DNA of 26,004 nucleotides from an uncultured Eubacterium sp. (GTDB taxonomy: Bacteria; Bacillota; Clostridia; Lachnospirales; Lachnospiraceae): the NCBI GenBank assembly GCA_910579145.1, contig CAJTTQ010000034.1, positions 1 through 26,004 of the forward strand, given 5' to 3'. The notes below the pieces were generated by a model. That model was not told where the DNA came from and made no database searches. It saw nothing but the letters and a program-made list of their open reading frames with translations. Shown here piece after piece: positions 1 through 6,981 of this stretch (position 1 is the first letter of the stretch; every line of letters starts with the position of its first letter). The translations under genes and the position numbers were made by a program.

Positions 1-31
1 GCTGTCTTATATGAAAATAGGACAATCTGAT

Positions 32-104
32 GGGGCATTAGCTCAGGTGGTAGAGCACTTGACTTTTAATCAAGTTGTCCGGGGTTCGAGTCCCCGATGC
101 CTCA
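32..104 (+). tRNA. tRNA-Lys (anticodon UUU)
   Basis: A full cloverleaf can be drawn. The acceptor stem pairs GGGGCAT with ATGCCTC, with one G-U pair, and the discriminator base is A at 104. The anticodon stem CTTGA/TCAAG encloses the loop CTTTTAA, which puts the anticodon TTT at 65-67. The T arm has the usual GGTTCGAGTCC core. The 3' CCA is not encoded. A strong intrinsic terminator follows 15 bases later. Confidence 0.97.
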
Positions 105-118
105 TTGTTAAAATGTAG

Positions 119-148
119 AGGAAGTACCGAAGAGGGTACTTCCTTTTT
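119..148 (+). terminator. Intrinsic terminator of tRNA-Lys
   Basis: A perfect 9-bp stem, GGAAGTACC (120-128) with GGTACTTCC (135-143), has a 6-base loop. An extra A-T pair lies at 119/144 and five T follow. The orientation fits termination of the tRNA transcript. The minus-strand gene ending at 183 converges on it, but on that strand the T-run is poor. Confidence 0.9.
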
Positions 149-182
149 ACTATACACGATATTATTTTTTAGCAGCTATCGG

Positions 183-596
183 CTATTTACATCCGCCTTC
201 ATTTCCGGCACAGCCATGTTTGTCCTCTCCGCAATGATGCTCTCCGCAGGAATGCTCGTGTTCATGATGGGAGCAGTGGACATCTGGGTTGTAATCTAAT
301 TTTCCGGCCAAAAATGCGTTTACCGCTTCGTCTGCCGGTCCGGTTATGCCTCCATATAGCTGGATTCCCGCCTCAGAAAGAGCCGTCTGAGCGCCGCCTC
401 CGATCCCGCCGCAAAGGAGTATATTCGTTCCTTCCTGTGCAAGAAGAACGGACAGAGCGCCATGTCCCTGGCCATTTGTTTCGATGATCTGTGTCTTTGT
501 AATTTCTCCGTTTTCGACATCGTAAAGCTTGAATTGTTCTGTATGACCAAAATGCTGAAAAACGGAGCCGTTTTCATATGTTACTGCAATTCTCAT
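183..596 (-). CDS. NifX/NifB-family (dinitrogenase Fe-Mo cofactor-type) binding protein with Cys/His-rich tail
   Basis: The protein of 137 residues starts MRIAVTYENG. It has the family signature around VFQHFGHTEQF, followed by the glycine-rich segment GGIGGGAQTALSEAGI. This is the small ribonuclease-H-like fold shared by NifX, NafY and the C-terminus of NifB. Members outside nif clusters are common in anaerobes and are thought to handle metal clusters. An upstream in-frame ATG at 626 exists, but the start at 596 has an AAGGA-type site in front and matches where the fold begins. The last ~30 residues carry five Cys and eight His, which suggests an extra metal-binding tail. No other nitrogenase gene is visible, so a role in nitrogen fixation is not supported. 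Confidence 0.88.
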   Translation of the reverse strand: MRIAVTYENGSVFQHFGHTEQFKLYDVENGEITKTQIIETNGQGHGALSVLLAQEGTNILLCGGIGGGAQTALSEAGIQLYGGITGPADEAVNAFLAGKLDYNPDVHCSHHEHEHSCGEHHCGEDKHGCAGNEGGCK

Positions 597-670
597 TTGA
601 ATCTCATCCTTTCCTTTAGTCTGCATGTTTTTGACGGTTCTCTTGCTGTTTCCGTCATATGCCGATAATC

Positions 671-676
671 ATTATA
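671..676 (-). promoter_or_regulatory. Probable -10 box for the NifX-family gene
   Basis: The minus strand reads TATAAT here, about 75 bases upstream of the chosen start. The -35 region 17 bases further upstream (TAGATT) is weak. The call rests on the perfect -10 hexamer alone. Confidence 0.45.
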
Positions 677-721
677 ACATAGAAAGATTGAGGAATCTAG
701 AATAAGTTTTGTCTCGCCCGA

Positions 722-727
722 TATAAT
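722..727 (+). promoter_or_regulatory. Possible -10 box for the DUF885 lipoprotein gene
   Basis: TATAAT lies 33 bases before the ATG at 761, with an overlapping TATAGT at 728-733. No convincing -35 hexamer stands at the right distance. A GGGG-containing ribosome site lies just before the start. Confidence 0.4.
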
Positions 728-760
728 TATAGTAATTACTCTTTTTATGGGGTAAATTAC

Positions 761-2554
761 ATGAATTTTTTCAAATATGGTAAAGAGTGCAGACGGTTCT
801 GCCTCTCTGTCCTTCTGTCGTTGTGTCTGCTATTGCAGGCATGTTCTTCTGGCAGTACGCCGAGCGGGGATGTCGTATCTCAAACGTCAGATAGTAAAGC
901 ATTTGCAAAACTGACGGATACAATTTTCCGTGAGAGTGTTTCTTCGGACGCATTATCCCTGAATTACACATTATCAAATCCCGAAAACTATGGTATAGAA
1001 CCAATTGCAGGTGGTTTTGAACCGATTTCTACAGAGGAAATGGAGCAGTCACTGCCGGAGACAGAAAATCTGCTGCATGTACTGGAAGACATTGATCAGC
1101 AGGATCTTACGCTGCCACAGCAGATCCTTTATGATTCCCTTACCTATACATTACAAAAAAATATCGAAGGACAGCCGTTTTTGTTTTTTTCGAGGCCGGT
1201 TTCTCCTGTTACCGGACTGCAGGCGCAGCTCCCCGTGTTACTGGCTGAGTATCATTTTGATTCTGTGAGCGATATCGAAAATTATTTTTCCCTGCTGTCC
1301 AGCATACCAGCATATTTTGATTCTGTTTTAGCTTTTTATGAGAAGCAGTCGCAGCATAATATGCTTCCCTGTCGGTCGACGATCGACAATGTTGTCAGCC
1401 AGTGCTTTTCTTTTCTGCAGAATAACGGCGGTCAGATTTTACAGAAATCATTTAAAAGCCGTATCAAGTCATGTAGCTTTTTGGACAAAAATACCCGAAA
1501 GGCTTACCAGAAGAAAAATAAGGAATTGATCTCATCAGGCATTCTCCCAGCTTATCAGAAACTGATCGATGGTTTAAATTTCTTTTGTCAAAAAGCAGGA
1601 GACGCAGGATCGCTTTCGTCGTATGATAATGGGAAGGCGTACTACAAATACCTTTTTGCGTCGGAGACGGGATCTTCCACAGATGTGGAAACGTATTATG
1701 AAGAGCTGAATCAAAGGCTGGAGAAGTCAAAAGAGACGCTTTTATCCTATGCGAAAAAAGATCCGGCACTGTTTAGCGGACTCAGTACGAAGACCGCTAA
1801 CACGGAAAATGGCAGGGTGCTGACGCCAGAAGAACAACTGGCTAACTTATCAAAAGCGATAGAACGGGATTTTCCGAAAGTATCGGATGTGAACGTTACC
1901 GTTTCTTATGTGGATAAATCGTTAGAAGATTTTCTGAGCCCTGCCTTTTATCTCACGCCTCCGCTGGATGCGTTCACGGAAAATGCGATCTATATCAATA
2001 ACAGCAGCCGTTTTGCCGGCGCCGATCTGTCTACGACGCTTGCCCATGAAGGATATCCAGGGCATTTGTACCAAAATGTATATTTCCGTCAACAGAACGG
2101 CCCATTGCTTTCGTATGCCCTGAATTTCAGCGGATATACGGAAGGGTGGGCGACGTATGCCGAACTGTATTCATATAAATACCTGGGCTACTCCAAAGAT
2201 GAGATCGGGATATTGCGCAATAATATGATCGTGTCGCTCTGTATTTATGGCATTTGCGATATTGGAATCCATTATTACGGATGGGGGCAGGATGACGTGT
2301 CCGCGTTTTTAAATGAACATGGCACGTATGATGAGGAAACGGTTCATTCATTGTATACGAATATTATTGATGAACCGGGTTCGTATCTGAAATATACGAT
2401 CGGGTACATGGAATTTATGAAGTTAAAAAAAGCGGCTCAGGAAAACTGGGGACAGGAATTTTCGGAAATGGCATTTCATACATTTGTTCTTTCCATCGGC
2501 CCTGCTCCCTTTGATGTCCTAAACCGCTATATGGACTCATATAGGCCGCAGTAA
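761..2554 (+). CDS. DUF885-family lipoprotein, predicted zinc metallopeptidase-like
   Basis: The protein of 597 residues has a basic N-terminus, a leucine-rich hydrophobic core and a lipobox LLQAC with the acylated Cys at residue 28, so it should be anchored outside the membrane. The DUF885 signature HEGYPGH lies at residues 429-435, and the second conserved block EGWATYAE starts at 461. In this family these form a metallopeptidase-like HE...H site with a downstream helix. The substrate is unknown; secreted members are generally assumed to be peptidases. The length is normal for the family. It ends three bases before the convergent thyX stop, with no terminator between. Confidence 0.88.
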   Translation: MNFFKYGKECRRFCLSVLLSLCLLLQACSSGSTPSGDVVSQTSDSKAFAKLTDTIFRESVSSDALSLNYTLSNPENYGIEPIAGGFEPISTEEMEQSLPETENLLHVLEDIDQQDLTLPQQILYDSLTYTLQKNIEGQPFLFFSRPVSPVTGLQAQLPVLLAEYHFDSVSDIENYFSLLSSIPAYFDSVLAFYEKQSQHNMLPCRSTIDNVVSQCFSFLQNNGGQILQKSFKSRIKSCSFLDKNTRKAYQKKNKELISSGILPAYQKLIDGLNFFCQKAGDAGSLSSYDNGKAYYKYLFASETGSSTDVETYYEELNQRLEKSKETLLSYAKKDPALFSGLSTKTANTENGRVLTPEEQLANLSKAIERDFPKVSDVNVTVSYVDKSLEDFLSPAFYLTPPLDAFTENAIYINNSSRFAGADLSTTLAHEGYPGHLYQNVYFRQQNGPLLSYALNFSGYTEGWATYAELYSYKYLGYSKDEIGILRNNMIVSLCIYGICDIGIHYYGWGQDDVSAFLNEHGTYDEETVHSLYTNIIDEPGSYLKYTIGYMEFMKLKKAAQENWGQEFSEMAFHTFVLSIGPAPFDVLNRYMDSYRPQ

Positions 2555-2557
2555 ATG

Positions 2558-3205
2558 TCAGCTGATCTCCAAACCGGATACGAATACGGGAAGTTTTTCC
2601 GCAAATTCTTTGTACAGGATCTGAGCCACTTCACGCATTTGCGGATGCGCATGGGAATCCACACGGAGACGGAAGAAATTCCGCCAGGAACGGAGGTTCA
2701 TCGTTACGACGATTTCCGTCTTGAGCGAATTTGGGAGTACGGCGCGCGCCTCCTGTGGGGTGGCGCCAAGCTCCAGCATTCGGAAATAAGCCTGTTCTGC
2801 CTGCTGCATGGCAGTTGTCCAGACCTCGTATTTGGCCTTGTCATTTTCATTGGAAAGATCATATGAAAAACCGCTGGCAAGATCGATGACGGTGATCTGA
2901 TTATCAAATTTGTCTCCGGCATAGTTGCAGTAGCGCGTACTCTCCTGGCTATAGCTTGCGATCCGGTGGCGCACGATCTCGTGTGTGACTCCCCGGTCGC
3001 AGATCATGCGGACCGTTACGCTTTCATGCTCGATAACGGACTCATGCTGTCTCGTTAAAAGGTTGCGGATAAATTTTTTGGCGGAGTCCTCTGTGATCCT
3101 CTCCTCGCTTTTATAACAAACACGGCCGATCTTTTCTATTTTTTTTAATATGGACTCGTAGCTGTCCATGTCGATGATTTCTATGCTTGGTTTGATGATT
3201 TTCAC
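2558..3205 (-). CDS. thyX: FAD-dependent thymidylate synthase ThyX
   Basis: ThyX makes dTMP from dUMP using methylene-tetrahydrofolate and FAD with a reduced nicotinamide cofactor. The 215-residue protein has the diagnostic RHR-x7-S motif at residues 79-89 (RHRIASYSQES, followed by TRY). The C-terminal block with HPQMREVA is also typical. The start is a GTG with AAGGAG eight bases upstream. It follows the racemase-family gene by 15 bases and is probably the last gene of the long minus-strand operon. The stop faces the DUF885 stop at three bases. Confidence 0.96.
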   Translation of the reverse strand: MKIIKPSIEIIDMDSYESILKKIEKIGRVCYKSEERITEDSAKKFIRNLLTRQHESVIEHESVTVRMICDRGVTHEIVRHRIASYSQESTRYCNYAGDKFDNQITVIDLASGFSYDLSNENDKAKYEVWTTAMQQAEQAYFRMLELGATPQEARAVLPNSLKTEIVVTMNLRSWRNFFRLRVDSHAHPQMREVAQILYKEFAEKLPVFVSGLEIS

Positions 3206-3220
3206 TTTTATTTCTCCTTT

Positions 3221-3937
3221 TTATTGAATGATATTTTTATAGGCTTCTTTTAATGGTGCTCCGCTGAAAATAACGGTTTTTTGGGCGAGGATTTCGATCA
3301 TATCCACATAAAGGGCATCCAAGGGATATTTTCTTTTTAAGAGGGATAATTCCGTGCATCCGAGAACTATTTTCTGCGCGCCCCGCTCGAGCAGGAAATG
3401 GCTTACATTCTGAATATCCTCCCTGTCAGGGAACGAACCTTTTTTGATCTTGCCATAAATGATTTCCATAACGAGCTGCTGTGTGCCGGGGTCTGGATAA
3501 ATAGACTCGATTCCGTATTTCTCAAATACCTGTTCTAAAAGCCGGCTTTGTATCGTTCCCTCGGTAGCTAGTATACCTGCTCGTTTGATATTCCTTGCGG
3601 ACATTTCAATAGCGGTGTCCTCACAGAGTGAGAGGACTGGGATCTGCAGCGCTTCACAGAGCGGCTCATAAAAGTAATGCGCAGTGACGCAAGGAATCGC
3701 GAGAAAGGCGGCTCCCAACCGGGTCAGTTCCTGTCCGGCCTTGATCAGGGAGGGCAGGGGACTAGTTCCTTTTTTTTCTAATATATAGCGAGTCCGGTCA
3801 GGTGTGTCGGGAATGCTCTCCATCAAAATCTTTAAGTGCTCCTGATCTTTTTTGGCATCGGTCATTTTTGTAACCTGTTCCAAATAGTAGATCGTCGCCA
3901 TTGGCCCTAAACCGCCTATTACGCCTACTGCTTTCAA
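3221..3937 (-). CDS. Aspartate/glutamate racemase-family protein
   Basis: The 238-residue protein begins MKAVGVIGGLGPMAT, the classic N-terminus of the Asp/Glu racemase superfamily. The two catalytic cysteines are visible: Cys83 in IPCVTAHYF and Cys194 in VLGCTELSLL. Such enzymes interconvert L and D forms of Asp, Glu or other amino acids without a cofactor. An oddity is that the usual Asn after the first Cys (CNTAH) is Val here, so activity or substrate may differ. The start is TTG, supported by AAGGAG nine bases upstream that overlaps the stop of the preceding gene. Its place in the same run as an amino-acid-activating enzyme makes a D-amino-acid supply role conceivable; that is inference. 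Confidence 0.88.
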   Translation of the reverse strand: MKAVGVIGGLGPMATIYYLEQVTKMTDAKKDQEHLKILMESIPDTPDRTRYILEKKGTSPLPSLIKAGQELTRLGAAFLAIPCVTAHYFYEPLCEALQIPVLSLCEDTAIEMSARNIKRAGILATEGTIQSRLLEQVFEKYGIESIYPDPGTQQLVMEIIYGKIKKGSFPDREDIQNVSHFLLERGAQKIVLGCTELSLLKRKYPLDALYVDMIEILAQKTVIFSGAPLKEAYKNIIQ

Positions 3938-3943
3938 GGCAGA

Positions 3944-5203
3944 TCACTCCTTTTTCTGCGGATCTTTACTGATTTTCTTTGTCGCGCGTTTTGGATATTG
4001 TTTCGTTTGATAGCGAAAGGTACTGCCGCTGGAAAAATGTTGAAGCTGTGCATCGGTCATCAGGCAGAAATTAGGACGATTTGGCCGTGGAGTGGTGTCG
4101 ATATGATACCAGCCGTTTTTTACCCAGGTTAAATTCCACCAATGCCGGTAGCCGTCATACGAAGGATACCTCGTTACGGTAATGTTCGGGATCCCAGCTC
4201 TTGTTAAGAGGAGCTTCGCCATCGAATAGTAAGTATAGCAGTCACCGGACTGATACCGCAGACCTTTTACTGCCGCTGCCCGCCAGTTAGAATGGGAACC
4301 AGTACCCACGTAAGTGCAGTGTTTTTGAACGTACTGGTAGATTGCCCGGCACTTTTTTTCATCCAACCAGTTCTTTTCTGTGATGGAAGCCAGAGCGCTG
4401 TCAGCAATCTGTTCCGCGGTACCTGCGACAAAAACCTGGATCTTTGCCCAGGCGGATGCCTTATTTCCCGCCTTGTCCACAGCCGTATATTTTACTTTAT
4501 ATATGCCGTCTTTTTCCCAATTGATCCGGCTCGTATCCACTTTTACTTTGACACGGCCGTCCCGCTTGTCAGAAGCCGAGACATATTTCGTGAAATCAAA
4601 ACGGTCTTTCCAGTCAGAATAGCAGGTCAGAAAAGGCTCTTTCCCGCAAAAACTGTTTTTCCCAGTCCATCCGCTGATGACAGGGGGTTTCTTATCTTTG
4701 GTACCCCAGCGGATCCGTCCCTTTTTTGTCTCCATGTTATAGGTATACATCGCAGTTCCGGCATACAGACGGATTTTTTTCAGTTTCATGGCAGAAAGGC
4801 GTCCCGATTCGTCGCCGCTGCAGCTAACAGGTTTCGATACTTTTCCCGGCTTGACTTGTTTTGCTGTCAATTTCACGGTCTTTCGTTTTGTAGAAATGGC
4901 TATATCTCCCGTTTCCACGGCGGGAGAAGACTGTTTTACCATTGCGGAATAGATGTATTCGATTTTTTTGATCGTTCCTTTTTTCGCACGGTTTCGGACA
5001 GACGCAGTATATATCATGCGTCCATTTGCGTCACGCTGGAGTCTGGCTCCCTCTAGGGATACTTTGGAAAGAGGGACCGTTAAATGGGGTTTGGCGGCCT
5101 TTTTTTTCGATGCCGCCAAAGCCATATGATCTTTAAAAGAAATGCTCCCGCCCGCCAGCATGAAAAGCAGGGTTAGTATACAAATGCGGTACACTTTTTT
5201 CAT
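3944..5203 (-). CDS. Secreted transglutaminase-like (cysteine protease fold) protein with Ig-like domain
   Basis: The protein of 419 residues has a signal peptide (MKKVYRICILTLLFMLAGG) ending near an ALAAS site. The middle, about residues 200-258, resembles a DUF5011/Ig-like repeat (KVKYTAVDKAGNKASAWAKI). The C-terminal transglutaminase-like domain shows a complete triad: Cys322 in SGDCYTYY, His354 in YRHWWNLT and Asp369 in YHIDTTPRP. Bacterial members act as extracellular cysteine peptidases or cross-linkers on proteins or the cell wall. An ATG at 5215 is in frame, but the AGGA that lies inside that extension is well placed for the ATG at 5203. The Cys-His-Asp assignment is firm; the substrate is unknown. 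Confidence 0.87.
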   Translation of the reverse strand: MKKVYRICILTLLFMLAGGSISFKDHMALAASKKKAAKPHLTVPLSKVSLEGARLQRDANGRMIYTASVRNRAKKGTIKKIEYIYSAMVKQSSPAVETGDIAISTKRKTVKLTAKQVKPGKVSKPVSCSGDESGRLSAMKLKKIRLYAGTAMYTYNMETKKGRIRWGTKDKKPPVISGWTGKNSFCGKEPFLTCYSDWKDRFDFTKYVSASDKRDGRVKVKVDTSRINWEKDGIYKVKYTAVDKAGNKASAWAKIQVFVAGTAEQIADSALASITEKNWLDEKKCRAIYQYVQKHCTYVGTGSHSNWRAAAVKGLRYQSGDCYTYYSMAKLLLTRAGIPNITVTRYPSYDGYRHWWNLTWVKNGWYHIDTTPRPNRPNFCLMTDAQLQHFSSGSTFRYQTKQYPKRATKKISKDPQKKE

Positions 5204-5254
5204 ACAAATCCTCATTTCTGTTCATATTGTCGCGTTATCAATATTAGTTCCAGA

Positions 5255-5752
5255 TCATGCTTTTGTCGGGATATAGCGGATATTAGAGACAACATCGTCC
5301 GTTACTTCGATCTGGAGCTTGGTCTTTCCTTTTTTGTATGTGTACACACCGAATTTATCTTTTACTTTGCCGTATTTTTTGATCATCTGATCTAAGGTGC
5401 TCCCGATCTTTATCCCTTGAGGCGTGGAGACATTAGATGTCAGGAATGTGATTCCATTGACGAATTCGTCCCCGTCTTCGGTATGGGAGTATGTGTAAAG
5501 GATAAAGTCTTTGTATTTGTAAGTGCGGTCTTTTCCTTTGTAGGCACAGCTCTTTTTCACTTTTGTTGCTAATGGTTTTCCGGCTTTTTTTATAAGCTTC
5601 TTTGCTTTGCTGTGCATCGTGACACTTGCTTTTTTGTATTTGAATACATAGCCTTTTGATTTCGCCTGAATGGGAGTGTGGATCATCCCAAAAGTAAGAA
5701 TGAGCACAAACAAAACTGCGATTCCTCTTCCTGCGTGTGATATTGATTTCAT
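5255..5752 (-). CDS. Small secreted protein of unknown function
   Basis: The protein of 165 residues has an N-terminal signal peptide cut near IQAKS. The mature part is lysine-rich and basic. Two stretches look alike: SKAKKLIKKAGKP near residue 50 and STLDQMIKKYGKV near 125. That pattern recalls the two-repeat fold of SmpA/OmlA or beta-lactamase-inhibitor-like proteins, but this is only a resemblance. An AGGAGG site lies eight bases before the ATG. It sits 12 bases after the DltD-like gene and before the transglutaminase gene, so it is probably co-expressed with surface-modification functions. I do not recognise a named family. Confidence 0.75.
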   Translation of the reverse strand: MKSISHAGRGIAVLFVLILTFGMIHTPIQAKSKGYVFKYKKASVTMHSKAKKLIKKAGKPLATKVKKSCAYKGKDRTYKYKDFILYTYSHTEDGDEFVNGITFLTSNVSTPQGIKIGSTLDQMIKKYGKVKDKFGVYTYKKGKTKLQIEVTDDVVSNIRYIPTKA

Positions 5753-5764
5753 TGCTTTTTCCTC

Positions 5765-6973
5765 CTAATAATTTTTGATTTCTCCATATCTATCCAATTC
5801 TTCCTGCTGCGCTTTTTTCATCTCCTCGTAAAAAGAGATTTTTTTCTCATAGGCAGCAGCAAGTTCTGAATCGTTTCGATGATCCGGGATACCATATTGA
5901 CCGGCTAATACTTGTCCTAAATACGCGGATAGTTTATCTGCCCCGCTCAGGTTCATATGGAGTCCGCCGTCATACGTATCTGTCTCGTAGTCGATGCCGG
6001 TTTCTTCCAAAAGTTCATAAAAGTTCAAGTAGGGAAGGTGATGTTTTGCTGCGTATGCGGTTACCTGTTCGTTGTCAGACGGATACCACTGCGGCGCAAG
6101 GCTCGGAGCTTTTATAAGAATAAGCTGGATGCCTTTTTCTTCGCAGAGGGTACGGATCTTATCGAGATATGCGAGCGGGTAGCTGCCAAAAGGCTCCCCT
6201 TCTTTCGGATCGTCGATGACCGGTACATTTGTATCGTAACGGCCCTCCTCTTCCTCGTCTGCTCCCTCAATGTCGCCCCACGGATCATCAATGATATCGT
6301 CGGATCCTTCCTCTTCTTGTGCAAGCTCTGCATCGCTTGTTCCGAGAAGCCATGTTGGATCGGCTGTATCAGACTCACTGACCGGGAGCACATCGATCCG
6401 CATATAATAACCGTTATGGGTAACTTTTCTCGCCTTCCAATAATAAGTCAGGTCACTTTTGGATAAATCCAGGATCCGCTGGTGATAGCGAAGTAGCGGA
6501 AAGACGTAATCCAGCATGTGCTCGCCGTTACACATGGATGCCTGTATGGCGTCGATTTTTGTTTTTGACCATTTCATCCCATCGAGCGCCATGCGGTTAT
6601 ATTCCTCGCGCTGGGGTTCGGCGTGTGTCAGTGCCTGAACGTTGTATATGACTGCTTTCGGCGTTTCATATCGCAGCGTATCTTCCAGCATAAAGTATGA
6701 ATGCCACGCGAGCTGCTGGGCGTTTCCCCGGATATAACTCGTGATGCCGAAGTGTTTCCACAGATAGATTGGGTCAAAGTTTTCGTATACCTCACAGTCA
6801 CCGATGAAAAGTACATCGTGCGAGGTCGTCTCGTCATAATACTCGGAGGTGAAATTTCCCTCCAAAATGTCCTCGGCATATTTTGGTTCTACGAGCCGCT
6901 GCAGTGCCAGGAATAGGATCAGGATCGTGCCTGCGGACAGTATGGCAGCGGCAGCCTTTTTCCATTGATTCAT
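5765..6973 (-). CDS. DltD-like SGNH-fold protein with Cys in place of the catalytic Ser
   Basis: The protein of 402 residues has one N-terminal membrane segment (about 8-26) and an extracellular SGNH-like domain. Block I reads FIGDCEVYENF at residues 57-67, so the usual GDS/GSS serine is Cys60. A terminal acid-base pair is likely Asp335 and His339 in YDGGLHMN. By position in the operon it should be the partner that delivers the acyl group to the polymer after the MBOAT protein. An acidic insertion holds 17 Asp/Glu in residues 214-247. I recall similar GDCE proteins from other Lachnospiraceae, so the Cys is probably conserved rather than a mutation. Whether it is enzymatic is open. AGGAG stands five bases before the ATG. 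Confidence 0.8.
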   Translation of the reverse strand: MNQWKKAAAAILSAGTILILFLALQRLVEPKYAEDILEGNFTSEYYDETTSHDVLFIGDCEVYENFDPIYLWKHFGITSYIRGNAQQLAWHSYFMLEDTLRYETPKAVIYNVQALTHAEPQREEYNRMALDGMKWSKTKIDAIQASMCNGEHMLDYVFPLLRYHQRILDLSKSDLTYYWKARKVTHNGYYMRIDVLPVSESDTADPTWLLGTSDAELAQEEEGSDDIIDDPWGDIEGADEEEEGRYDTNVPVIDDPKEGEPFGSYPLAYLDKIRTLCEEKGIQLILIKAPSLAPQWYPSDNEQVTAYAAKHHLPYLNFYELLEETGIDYETDTYDGGLHMNLSGADKLSAYLGQVLAGQYGIPDHRNDSELAAAYEKKISFYEEMKKAQQEELDRYGEIKNY

Positions 6974-6981
6974 ACGTTCTC

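Noticed and set aside
2552..2560. Terminator between the convergent DUF885 and thyX genes
   Set aside because: Only three bases separate the stops and no stem with a T-run is visible around them.
4292..5056. A 254-codon frame on plus, opposite the transglutaminase gene
   Set aside because: It is fully antisense to a gene with signal peptide, triad and ribosome site; its translation is Cys/Phe/Arg-rich with no family features.
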